8,849 nt of DNA from Pseudomonadota bacterium (GTDB lineage: Bacteria > Desulfobacterota > Desulfovibrionia > Desulfovibrionales > Desulfovibrionaceae). How positions within the stretch are numbered: the first letter of the stretch is position 1; each line of letters starts with the position of its first letter. A program made the translations under genes and the position numbers. Under the pieces are notes generated by a model. The model saw only the letters and a list, made by a program, of their open reading frames with translations, made no database searches and was not told the DNA's origin. Below, in pieces: positions 1 through 6,180 of the stretch. The stretch covers positions 1-8,849 of the forward strand of contig JAFABC010000124.1 in the NCBI GenBank assembly GCA_023426275.1. The letters are read 5' to 3'.

Positions 1-31
1 CATTTTCTCCCGGCTTTGCCGGGAGAAAATG
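1..31. repeat. Perfect palindrome at the window edge (14-bp arms, 3-nt loop)
   Basis: Positions 1-14 and 18-31 are exact reverse complements around a TTT loop, so either strand could form a 14-bp hairpin. The arms run from T-rich outer ends to a GC core. That is T's before and A's after the stem, the opposite of an intrinsic terminator, so I do not call it one. It may extend beyond the window. Positions 32-98 hold no gene or other clear signal. Confidence 0.6.
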
Positions 32-98
32 CGCCGCCAAACGTTCGAGGCTCCGCCGACCAACCGGGCAGCCGACCGCCTCCCCCTTTCGGGAGGGT

Positions 99-140
99 CC
101 GGGAGGGGGTGACCCCCTCCCGGCCGCCGGAGGCATCTTT
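99..140 (-). repeat. 3'-end palindromic repeat, copy downstream of mqnA
   Basis: Read on the minus strand, this element starts 10 nt after the mqnA stop. Positions 114-140 are identical to the reverse complement of 8815-8841 (27 nt). Positions 99-110 and 112-123 are perfect complements around a single G, giving a 12-bp hairpin. On the plus strand a shorter alternative stem (116-120 with 129-133) is followed by T-rich sequence to 152, so it might stop plus-strand transcription from entering mqnA antisense. On the minus strand no T-run follows. I infer a REP-like intergenic family used at gene 3' ends; I recall similar GC-rich palindromes as common in Desulfovibrio genomes. Confidence 0.65.
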
Positions 141-150
141 TTCGTTTTTT

Positions 151-1005
151 TTAGAAGGCGAAGCGCAGGCCCGGGACGGCGTCGATCAGTCCCAGTTCCC
201 GGCAATAATTGGCAAAGAGTACGACGCCGGCCTTGGCGTTGGCGTCGAAGTCGTAGTTGACCACCCGCAGATAGTCGAGCAGGGACGCCTCGTCGATCCA
301 GGTCGGCCTGGACGGGGCGCGCACAAGCTCCGGCAGGGTTTCAGGCAGGTTCCGGTTGATGGCCAGCAGCCGTTCGTGCAGCCGGCCCAATGTCGCCAGA
401 CGCGAGGCCGGCAAGCCTTCCCGCACAATCCACAAGGCAAAGACGAATGGCGTGCCGACGGCGTCGAACCAAGCCTGGCCGAGGTCCGTGATGTGCCAGC
501 CCGCCGGCGGGTCCAGGTAGCGGCCAAGGGCCAGATCGCCGATTTCGACAAACGGCTTGCCAGTCGCCAGTCCCGTTCCCGGCGCGGTGGTTTCGAAACG
601 GACATCGGGGAATTTCCAGGCGAAGCGCCACAACACGCGCAGCAGGGCATTGGAGCTGGCCGAGGCCCCGGACAGCAGCACCGGATCGCCGGTGCGGGCC
701 AGATGGTCGGGCAGTTCGGTCAGGGGCACGGGCGAAAGCAGGAGCACGCTCTGGATGGGGGCCACGGCCGCCCGGATGCACAGGTCCGGCAGCAGGGTAA
801 AGGCGTCCGGCCGGGACAGGTAGGCGAAGGCCGAGGCCGGGGCCGCGTCGATGGTCCTGTCGGCCAGGGCGGCATTGAGTTCGGCGGGATGCCCGGAGAC
901 GTAGGTGATGTCCGGGCTCTCGGGGAAAGCCGGAACGAGCGCTTCGTACAGCGGCCAGACATTGAGATAGGCGATGCGGCCAAGCCGCAAGGGCCCGTGA
1001 TCCAT
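151..1005 (-). CDS. mqnA: Chorismate dehydratase MqnA (futalosine menaquinone pathway)
   Basis: MqnA is a cytoplasmic enzyme that dehydrates chorismate to 3-[(1-carboxyvinyl)oxy]benzoate, the first step of the futalosine route to menaquinone. The 284-residue product matches the family's usual length. It has the typical N-terminus LRLGRIAYLNVWPLYEAL (residues 6-23), a mid-region LLSGASASSNALLRVL (about 110-124), and DLGQAWFDAVGTPFVFALW (about 174-192), characteristic of this periplasmic-binding-protein-like fold. The ATG at 1005 is chosen because AAGGAG lies 9 nt upstream (1015-1020) and homology begins there; the longer open frame upstream is only a shadow of adk. It follows adk in the same direction but sits directly behind an intrinsic terminator, so it needs read-through or a promoter inside adk. 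No T-rich terminator follows; the 3' region carries the palindromic repeat instead. Confidence 0.93.
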   Translation of the reverse strand: MDHGPLRLGRIAYLNVWPLYEALVPAFPESPDITYVSGHPAELNAALADRTIDAAPASAFAYLSRPDAFTLLPDLCIRAAVAPIQSVLLLSPVPLTELPDHLARTGDPVLLSGASASSNALLRVLWRFAWKFPDVRFETTAPGTGLATGKPFVEIGDLALGRYLDPPAGWHITDLGQAWFDAVGTPFVFALWIVREGLPASRLATLGRLHERLLAINRNLPETLPELVRAPSRPTWIDEASLLDYLRVVNYDFDANAKAGVVLFANYCRELGLIDAVPGLRFAF

Positions 1006-1025
1006 AGGGCTACACTCCTTGGGGC

Positions 1026-1063
1026 AAAAAAATGCGGCCCCGAAGGTATTCCCCCCGGGGCCG
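1026..1063 (-). terminator. Rho-independent terminator after adk
   Basis: On the minus strand an 8-bp GC stem (1056-1063 with 1035-1042) with a 13-nt loop is followed by CA and then seven T's (1032-1026). It begins 24 nt beyond the adk stop codon. It lies only 6 nt upstream of the mqnA ribosome binding site, leaving no room for a promoter between the two. Confidence 0.8.
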
Positions 1064-1087
1064 ACAGGCAAGGCGAATTCCGGTGAA

Positions 1088-1759
1088 CTAGGCGAGCTGG
1101 GCCAGCAGGGTGTCCTTGATGGAGTCGATGGTGCCCTCGCCGTTGAGCTCGATGTATTTGGTTTTACCCTCGGCGGCCAGCTTCTTGTAGAAGTAGGCGG
1201 CGGCCAGGGTGCCGGTGTTGGTGTCGTAGTAGATGTCGTGACGCTTGCCGATGGCGCCCTCGTCCTGGTCGTCGGAGCGGGTCTTGAGGTCGCCGCCGCA
1301 CACCCGGCACTTGTCGCCGTTGGGCTTGATGGCGTCGATGAAGATGTTGTTGGGGTGGTTGGGGTCGTTGACGCACAGGCGGCGGCCCATGATGCGGTTC
1401 TTGGCGACTTCGCGGGGCAGCAGGATCTCGATGACATAATCGAGCTTCATGCCTTCCTTCTGCAGGGCTTCCCAGAGCTTTTCGGCCTGGACCATGTTGC
1501 GGGGAAAGCCGTCCAGGAGCCAGCCATTGGCGCCTTTGGCCTTGAGGGTCTCAAGGATCATGGGGATGGTGATCTCGTCGGGGACGAGCTCGCCCTTGTC
1601 GATGAAGCCCTTGGCTTTCTTGCCGAGCTCGGTGCCGCCGCCGATGTGTTCGCGGAAGATCGCCCCGGACTCGATATGGGCCAGATTGTATTTCTTTTTC
1701 ACCAGGGAACCCTGGGTGCCCTTGCCGCTGCCGTTGGGACCGAAAATAAGAATATTCAC
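1088..1759 (-). CDS. adk: Adenylate kinase with metal-binding LID
   Basis: Adk interconverts ATP + AMP and 2 ADP in the cytoplasm. The 223-residue product starts NILIFGPNGSGKGTQ, with the P-loop GPNGSGKGT at residues 7-15, then the AMP-site region HIESGAIFREHI, the DGFPRN motif (about 83-88) and LID residues ending KTRSDDQDE. The LID carries Cys129-X5-His135-X15-Cys151-X2-Cys154, the spacing reported for the zinc/cobalt/iron-binding kinase of Desulfovibrio gigas. The GTG start is chosen because GGAGG lies 8 nt upstream and it gives the standard N-terminus. An in-frame ATG at 1774 adds five residues but has no good ribosome binding site. The frame stays open upstream into tilS, so automated annotation may show one fused gene. 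An intrinsic terminator follows. Confidence 0.93.
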   Translation of the reverse strand: MNILIFGPNGSGKGTQGSLVKKKYNLAHIESGAIFREHIGGGTELGKKAKGFIDKGELVPDEITIPMILETLKAKGANGWLLDGFPRNMVQAEKLWEALQKEGMKLDYVIEILLPREVAKNRIMGRRLCVNDPNHPNNIFIDAIKPNGDKCRVCGGDLKTRSDDQDEGAIGKRHDIYYDTNTGTLAAAYFYKKLAAEGKTKYIELNGEGTIDSIKDTLLAQLA

Positions 1760-2869
1760 CGGGACTGCCTCCATGTTTGATTTTTCACAATCTGCCTCTT
1801 TACCCCCCGGGACAAGCCCTGTCAATGCCGTTTCCCGGCCTGCCCCGGTCCGTCCAGGAGCCAGGAAAACGAGTGCTTCCCGGGTGATGCGGGCAATTTT
1901 GCCGCCGGGGAACTGGAAGGTCCGGCCCGTCTGGCGACGGGCCACGGCCGTGTCCAGGGCAAAGAGCGTGTCGGCCAGGGCCTGCCCCGGACCGAGCGCC
2001 TCCAGGGCCTGACGGTAGAGGCGCGCGCGCAGGGCCGGCGGGGTGTCCCGCAACAGCGCCATGGGCAGCACCATCGGATCGTCCGGGCGGGGGAGCAGGG
2101 TCGCAAACAGCGCCGCGTCGCTTTGGGCCTGCCGCCACAGCCGGGCCGCCGCCTCCAGGTAGCGGGGGTTTTCGGCGGCGAGCGCGGGGAGCAGGGTCTG
2201 GCGCAGGCGGTTTCGCCGAAAGGCCGGGTCGGCGTTGGACGGGTCGTGGCAGACGGGCAGGCCGAGGGATCGGGCAAAGGCGTCGATGGCGGCGCGCGGG
2301 GTGAGCAGCAGGGGGCGCAGGATGCGGCGGGAGGCGTCCAGGGCGGGCATGCCGCCCAGGGCCGGCCAGCCGGTCCCGCGCGTCAGGCGCATGAGCTGGT
2401 CTTCGGCCAGATCGTTGAGCTGGTGGCCCAGGGCCGTCCAGACCTGGGGGCGGCCGGCCCGGATCTCCTCGAAAAAGGCGTAGCGGGCCTGCCTGCCGGC
2501 GTCCTCGAGGCCGGTATGCCGGTTCCGGGCCAGGGCGGCCACGTCCTGGCGGCGCAGGTGGCAGGGGATGGCGCGCTCCCGGCAGAAGTCCGCCACCCGG
2601 GCGGCCTCGGTCGGGCTTTCCGGGCGCAGGCCATGGTCGAGGTGGGCGGCTTCGAGCCGTGCGCCCAGGCGCGGGGCCAGCACGGCCAGCATGGTCAGGA
2701 GGACCAGGGAATCCGGGCCGCCGGAGCAGGCGGCGATCCACACCGCGCCCCGGGGATCGTGGCCGCATTCCCGGGTCAGGAAGTCGGCCACGGCCAGACA
2801 CAGTCTGGCTTGCGGGCGCGGCAGGTCGCGCAGCGTCGGGCCGGGGCCGGTGGCCGGAGACGTGTGCAT
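1088..2869 (-). CDS. tilS: tRNA(Ile)-lysidine synthetase TilS, reading in frame into adk
   Basis: TilS uses ATP and lysine to turn the wobble cytidine of the tRNA-Ile CAU anticodon into lysidine, so that AUA is read as Ile. Visible in the roughly 355-residue TilS part (about 1800-2869) are the PP-loop SGGPDS at residues 49-54, AHLDHGLR (75-82), GHQLNDLAEDQLMRLTRGTG (148-167) and HDPSNADPAFRRNRLR (208-223). The C-terminal region is short and its domain is not clear to me. ATG at 2869 is chosen for homology and an AGGA 8 nt upstream. The frame has no stop before adk, so the literal ORF is a 593-residue TilS-Adk fusion. The junction follows a run of six G's (plus 1803-1808): one G more or one less would end tilS before or exactly at the adk start. 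I suspect a frameshift, sequencing error or recent loss of the stop rather than a functional fusion. Confidence 0.85.
   Translation of the reverse strand: MHTSPATGPGPTLRDLPRPQARLCLAVADFLTRECGHDPRGAVWIAACSGGPDSLVLLTMLAVLAPRLGARLEAAHLDHGLRPESPTEAARVADFCRERAIPCHLRRQDVAALARNRHTGLEDAGRQARYAFFEEIRAGRPQVWTALGHQLNDLAEDQLMRLTRGTGWPALGGMPALDASRRILRPLLLTPRAAIDAFARSLGLPVCHDPSNADPAFRRNRLRQTLLPALAAENPRYLEAAARLWRQAQSDAALFATLLPRPDDPMVLPMALLRDTPPALRARLYRQALEALGPGQALADTLFALDTAVARRQTGRTFQFPGGKIARITREALVFLAPGRTGAGRETALTGLVPGGKEADCEKSNMEAVPVNILIFGPNGSGKGTQGSLVKKKYNLAHIESGAIFREHIGGGTELGKKAKGFIDKGELVPDEITIPMILETLKAKGANGWLLDGFPRNMVQAEKLWEALQKEGMKLDYVIEILLPREVAKNRIMGRRLCVNDPNHPNNIFIDAIKPNGDKCRVCGGDLKTRSDDQDEGAIGKRHDIYYDTNTGTLAAAYFYKKLAAEGKTKYIELNGEGTIDSIKDTLLAQLA
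1768..1772 (-). promoter_or_regulatory. Ribosome binding site deciding the adk GTG start
   Basis: GGAGG on the minus strand, 8 nt before GTG at 1759-1757. It overlaps the alternative in-frame ATG (1774-1772), which itself has only an A-rich leader upstream. This supports independent initiation of adk at GTG even though tilS reads into it without a stop. Confidence 0.7.
1803..1808. other. Six-base C/G homopolymer at the tilS-adk junction
   Basis: In the tilS direction the sequence reads GTCCCGGGGGGTAAAGAG. With six G's the frame continues through to adk. With seven G's, tilS would end at TAA (1802-1800). With five G's it would run to TGA at 1758-1756, overlapping the adk GTG start as GTGA. 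The junction therefore depends on the run length, and such runs are prone to indels and sequencing error. Confidence 0.6.
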
Positions 2870-2881
2870 GGAATCGTTCCT

Positions 2882-2913
2882 GCCGTCCGGCCCGGCCGGC
2901 GGTGCCGGACGGC
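2882..2913 (-). repeat. 10-bp inverted repeat in the leader of tilS
   Basis: GCCGTCCGGC (2882-2891) and GCCGGACGGC (2904-2913) pair perfectly across a 12-nt GC-rich loop. The hairpin lies in the 86-nt gap between the 111-residue gene and tilS, ending directly before the tilS ribosome binding site. No T-run follows on either strand, so it is not an ordinary intrinsic terminator. It could stabilise a processed 3' end, attenuate transcription or affect tilS translation. Confidence 0.55.
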
Positions 2914-2955
2914 TCCGACGGTTCCCCAATGGGCGAAGACCGTTGCGGGGACGCC

Positions 2956-3291
2956 TTAGACCGGAATGTCGAGTTCCCGGATGAAGTTGTCGAGGAAGTC
3001 GATCATCTGCTGCCGCTGCTCCGTGGTGCAGTAGCTGATGCAGGAACAGCGCAGTTTGCCGCTGCCGCGCACGAGCAGCTCCAGCTTGAGCCAGTTGCGG
3101 CCTGTTTCCAGGATGAGCATGTAGGGGCCGCACTCGTTGAAGTGCTGTTGCTGCTCCTCGTTGAGCATTTCCTGGGGGAAGGGGATGTAGTAGATGTGGT
3201 CGAGCGGCCCCTTGAAGCCTTTTTCGCCCAGGTGGCGCTCGATGGTTTCCATGTTTTCCGCGGAAACTTCATCAATGAGATAGGATCTCAT
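2956..3291 (-). CDS. Conserved-looking protein of unknown function (111 aa) in the hemA operon
   Basis: I do not recognise a named domain. The product is small and acidic to neutral, with no signal peptide or membrane segment. It begins MRSYLIDEVSAENMETIERH and ends in a helical-looking stretch (about 91-108). It has four cysteines, three of them clustered as C82-X-C84-X3-C88 with C54 apart, which could bind metal or form a redox site; this is inference. The mid-region (about 57-87), rich in hydrophobic and basic residues, looks like beta strands. The ATG lies 2 nt after the hemA stop, so it is almost certainly co-transcribed and perhaps translationally coupled with hemA, as the ribosome binding site is weak. 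I recall an unannotated protein near hemA in Desulfovibrio genomes, but a role in tetrapyrrole synthesis is suggested only by position. Confidence 0.85.
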   Translation of the reverse strand: MRSYLIDEVSAENMETIERHLGEKGFKGPLDHIYYIPFPQEMLNEEQQQHFNECGPYMLILETGRNWLKLELLVRGSGKLRCSCISYCTTEQRQQMIDFLDNFIRELDIPV

Positions 3292-3293
3292 GG

Positions 3294-4655
3294 TTACTCG
3301 CTCTGTTCCGTCGTGTCGAGGTCCGGTGCGGCGACCCCGTTCGCGGGCGGTTTCCGGTCCGCGTGGGCGTTCGAGGGCACGCTCTCGTGGTCCAGGTTAT
3401 ACATACGGCGGGTGAGATCGATGAACCTGTCGCCTTTTTCCTCGCGTGCCCGACGCTTGAGAAAGGTAATGGGCTCGTGGAGCAGCTTGTGGCTGATCGA
3501 CAGCGACAGGGTTTCGATGGCCCGACGGGTTTCCTCGGAGACATCGGGACCCAGGCGGCGCAGGGTCTTGGCCATCTCCCGCCGGGCGATGTCCTCGCCG
3601 GCGTGCAGCAGGTCCACGATGGTCGGTTTGACGTCGAGGGCTTTGAGCCATTCGCCGAACCGCTCCACCTGCAACCCGATGATGTCCCGGGCCCGGGCCG
3701 CTTCCTCGCGCCGCTGGGCCAGGTTTTCCTCGACAACCTCCTGGAGGTCGTCGATGTCGTACAGGTAGACGTTGTCCAGGCTGTTGACGTCGGGATCGAT
3801 ATCGCGGGGCACGGCGATGTCGATGAAAAACATGGGCCGGTGCTTGCGGGCCTTGAGCACGCCGCGCACGTCCCGGGCCTTGATGACCACGTGGGGCGCG
3901 CCCGTGGAGCTGATGACGATGTCGGCCTCGTGCAGGCGCGAGACAAAGGCGTCGAAGGCCACGGGACGGCCCTTGAACCGGGCGGCCAGTTCCTCGGCCC
4001 GGGCGTAGGTGCGGTTGGCCACCAGGATTTCGGACACCCCGGCGTTGAGCAGGTGCAGCGCCGCCAGCTCGGCCATCTCCCCGGCGCCGATGAGCATGGC
4101 CCGCTTGCCGGCCATCTCGCCGAAGATGCGCTTGGCCAGCTCCACGGCGGCGTAGCTGATGGACACGGCGCTGGCCCCGATGCCCGTGGAGGTGCGCACC
4201 TTCTTGGCCACGGAAAAGGCCTTGTGGCACAGCCGGTTGATGATCACGCCCGAGGTGCCCAGGTGCATGGCGTGGCGATAGGCGGCCTTGAGCTGGCCCA
4301 GGATCTGCGGTTCGCCAAGCACCAGCGAATCCAGGCCCGAGGCCACGCAAAACAGGTGCTCCACGGCGGCGAGATCGGCGTGTTCGTAGAGATGCGGCGC
4401 GAGCACGTCCGGGTCCTGGCCGCAGTACTCGGCCCAGGCGGCCAGCACCAGCGGCTTGACGTCGCGTCCCGGCTCGTCGGTGACGAGCACCTCCACCCGG
4501 TTGCACGTGGACAGCACAAGTGCCTCGCGCACGCGGGCCTCGCCGCGCACCAGAAGCTCGCCAAGCGTGGGACGGTCGCCCAGGGCAAAGGCCTCCCGGA
4601 CTTCAACGCCGGCGGTCTTATGGTTGAGGCCAAACAGGTAGATTTGATGCTCCAT
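3294..4655 (-). CDS. hemA: Glutamyl-tRNA reductase HemA
   Basis: HemA reduces glutamyl-tRNA(Glu) with NADPH to glutamate-1-semialdehyde, the first committed step of C5-pathway tetrapyrrole synthesis. The 453-residue product has the family's domains in order: a catalytic N-terminal domain beginning YLFGLNHKTAGVEVREAF, with the nucleophile in LSTCNRVEV (Cys51); the LGEPQILGQLKAAY segment (113-126); an NADPH-binding domain with MLIGAGEMAELAA (about 187-199) and VANRTYARAEELA; PRDIDP near 299; and a C-terminal helical dimerisation region. The ATG at 4655 is chosen because homology starts at MEHQIYLFG. It lies inside the end of the upstream hemX/ccsA-like gene (38-nt overlap) and lacks a clear ribosome binding site, so translational coupling is likely. 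The C-terminal 40 residues are polar and low in complexity. The 111-residue gene follows 2 nt later. Confidence 0.96.
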   Translation of the reverse strand: MEHQIYLFGLNHKTAGVEVREAFALGDRPTLGELLVRGEARVREALVLSTCNRVEVLVTDEPGRDVKPLVLAAWAEYCGQDPDVLAPHLYEHADLAAVEHLFCVASGLDSLVLGEPQILGQLKAAYRHAMHLGTSGVIINRLCHKAFSVAKKVRTSTGIGASAVSISYAAVELAKRIFGEMAGKRAMLIGAGEMAELAALHLLNAGVSEILVANRTYARAEELAARFKGRPVAFDAFVSRLHEADIVISSTGAPHVVIKARDVRGVLKARKHRPMFFIDIAVPRDIDPDVNSLDNVYLYDIDDLQEVVEENLAQRREEAARARDIIGLQVERFGEWLKALDVKPTIVDLLHAGEDIARREMAKTLRRLGPDVSEETRRAIETLSLSISHKLLHEPITFLKRRAREEKGDRFIDLTRRMYNLDHESVPSNAHADRKPPANGVAAPDLDTTEQSE

Positions 4656-5487
4656 CGATATATCGCGCGAAACTGTGATGGGTTGGCATGAAAAAGTTGA
4701 TGACAAGCAGGGACACGAGGGTCAGGCCGAAAATCCAGATGGCCAGCCGGGCCGGCTTGCGGCCGCGCCAGCCGATGAACAGGCGCTGGTGGAACAGGAA
4801 GGCAAAGAGCAGCCAGACGCCGATGGCCGTGATTTCCTTGGGATCATAGGAAAAAATGCGGTTCCATGTGAGCTTGGCCCAGATAAAGCCCGACAGCAGG
4901 CCGATGGTGTAAAGCGGAAACCCGATGGTGACCGCCCAGCGGTTGACCGTGTCGCAGGTGGACAGGGCGGGCAGCGTCTTGGAAAACCCGCGCAGCTTCT
5001 CCTTGGCCTTGATCTTGCGGTCCAGGTACAGATAGGCCGCGCCCGCGCCGCAGGCCATGGCCAACAGGCTGATGGCCAGAAACAGCGCCCCGATGTGCAG
5101 GCCGAAAAACAGCCCGCCCAGGGCCTTGGGCAGGGGCATGCGCGTGGCCGTGACCGCCTGGGACGAGAGAAACAGGAAAAGGGCCAGGGGCGCGGCCAAA
5201 AGGCCGAGCATCTCCAGGCGCAGCCGCCACCACAGAATCAGGCAGATCAGGAGCAGGCTCCAGGCCAGCAGGCTGAAGTAGAACTCCCCCTGCAACAAGG
5301 CCGCGCCCCCCTCGGTGGCCAGCAGCACGCCGAGATCCGCGGTATGCAGCACGAACCCGGAGATCGTCAGGGCTTCGCCGGCCCGGCGCAGAAGGCGTCT
5401 GCCCGTCACCACGCCGAGCAGGTGCAGGGCGGCTCCCAGGAAATAGGCGGCAAGGACCAGGAAAAAGAGGATGTTAAGCGCCGGCAT
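4618..5487 (-). CDS. HemX/CcsA-like cytochrome c assembly membrane protein
   Basis: A 289-residue protein with about eight membrane segments, of the cytochrome c assembly (CcsA/ResC/HemX) family. It carries a degenerate form of the tryptophan-rich heme-handling motif, WAKLTWNRIFSYDPKE (residues 203-218), ending in the usual D-P-K-E. Histidines that could be heme ligands lie at about 48 (FVLHT), 131, 233 and 270-271. The size and its place beside hemA fit HemX, which in Bacillus lowers HemA abundance. The alternative is a CcsA-type heme transporter for cytochrome c maturation. I cannot separate the two from sequence, so I leave the symbol empty. The ATG at 5487 has GGAG 9 nt upstream and overlaps the sirC stop by 14 nt; a GTG at 5502 would add five residues. 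Its 3' end overlaps hemA by 38 nt. Confidence 0.9.
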   Translation of the reverse strand: MPALNILFFLVLAAYFLGAALHLLGVVTGRRLLRRAGEALTISGFVLHTADLGVLLATEGGAALLQGEFYFSLLAWSLLLICLILWWRLRLEMLGLLAAPLALFLFLSSQAVTATRMPLPKALGGLFFGLHIGALFLAISLLAMACGAGAAYLYLDRKIKAKEKLRGFSKTLPALSTCDTVNRWAVTIGFPLYTIGLLSGFIWAKLTWNRIFSYDPKEITAIGVWLLFAFLFHQRLFIGWRGRKPARLAIWIFGLTLVSLLVINFFMPTHHSFARYIDGASNLPVWPQP

Positions 5488-6166
5488 GGCCAAGGGCTCC
5501 ACGAATCAGTTCCGTCGCCTCGTCGCGCAGGGCGGCCGGCAGGATGTCGCGCAGGACGGCTTCGGCCGTGTCTTCGTCGCCGCCGGCCAGCGCCTCCATC
5601 AGCGAGGAATTGACAATGGCACGGAAAATATTGGAGTTTTCCTCCGTGCCCAGGCCAAGTTCCAGCACCCTGGGCCGCAGCCGGCTCATGAGCACGAGCA
5701 GCGCGCCGTATTCCGTGCCGAGAAAGTCCCCGAGTCCCTGGCGGATCTTGCGGGCCAGGGCCGGCGAGGCGCCGCCCGTGGAAATGGCCACGGTCAGGTC
5801 GCCCCGGGTAAACAGCGCCGGCACGATGAAGCTGCATTTTTCCGGCTGGTCCACGATGTTGCACAGGATGCCCCGGGCGGCGCACTCCCGGCTGATGGTC
5901 CAGTTGAGGGCCTCGTCGTCGGTGGCGGCGATGACCAGGAACCGGCCGTCGAGGTCGGCGGGCGTGAAGGCCCGGCGCTCGAACACCACGGTCGGCTGGC
6001 CGGCAAGTTCGTCCACGACATCCTGCGGCGGGGCGAGGTCGAGGACGAGCACCTCGTCCGGGCCGCAGGCGGCCAGGGTGGCGATCTTGCGCCGCCCGAC
6101 CTGTCCCGCGCCCACGACCAGACAGCGCTTGCCTCGAAGATTGACGTAAAGAGGATAATACCGCAT
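5474..6166 (-). CDS. sirC: Precorrin-2 dehydrogenase SirC (CysG N-terminal-like)
   Basis: The enzyme oxidises precorrin-2 to sirohydrochlorin with NAD+, at the branch to siroheme, cobamides and siroheme-dependent heme. The 230-residue product begins RYYPLYVNLRGKRCLVVG, with the nucleotide-binding loop GAGQVGRRK (19-27). Further on come ATDDEALN (81-88), NIVDQPEKCSFIVPAL (103-118; Asp106 aligns by eye with the catalytic Asp of the CysG/Met8p family) and VAISTGGASPALARKIR. It lacks the methyltransferase domain of full CysG. In D. vulgaris the equivalent stand-alone protein is, as I recall, a dehydrogenase without ferrochelatase activity, with chelation done by CbiK; neither a methyltransferase nor a chelatase gene is in this window. 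The ATG at 6166 has AGGA 8 nt upstream, and both lie in a perfect palindrome. It is first in the hem operon. Confidence 0.92.
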   Translation of the reverse strand: MRYYPLYVNLRGKRCLVVGAGQVGRRKIATLAACGPDEVLVLDLAPPQDVVDELAGQPTVVFERRAFTPADLDGRFLVIAATDDEALNWTISRECAARGILCNIVDQPEKCSFIVPALFTRGDLTVAISTGGASPALARKIRQGLGDFLGTEYGALLVLMSRLRPRVLELGLGTEENSNIFRAIVNSSLMEALAGGDEDTAEAVLRDILPAALRDEATELIRGALGHAGA

Positions 6167-6180
6167 AGGAAGCTTCCTAT
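6165..6180. promoter_or_regulatory. Perfect 16-nt palindrome over the sirC ribosome binding site and start
   Basis: ATAGGAAGCTTCCTAT is its own reverse complement. On the sirC mRNA it could fold into a 6-bp stem with an AGCU loop, pairing the AGGA ribosome binding site with the UCCU just before the start codon and involving the first two bases of AUG. As DNA it could instead be the site of a dimeric regulator. Which applies, if either, is inference. Confidence 0.5.

Noticed and set aside
1..150. A CRISPR array or attachment site in the palindrome-rich left end
   Set aside because: The palindromes differ from each other, are not regularly spaced, and there are no repeated spacer-separated units and no integrase or tRNA gene.
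16..1086. A 356-codon plus-strand open frame opposite mqnA
   Set aside because: Low-complexity Gly/Gln/Arg composition and no family resemblance; mqnA on the other strand is clear, and the frame runs through the palindromic repeats.
1006..1437. N-terminal extension of MqnA by 144 codons
   Set aside because: The extension is Ser/Thr/Pro-rich out-of-frame adk sequence and crosses the terminator; the ATG at 1005 has a good ribosome binding site and begins the homologous region.
3363..4691. A 442-codon plus-strand open frame opposite hemA
   Set aside because: Antisense shadow of hemA, rich in Gly/His/Gln/Asp; no domain or credible start.
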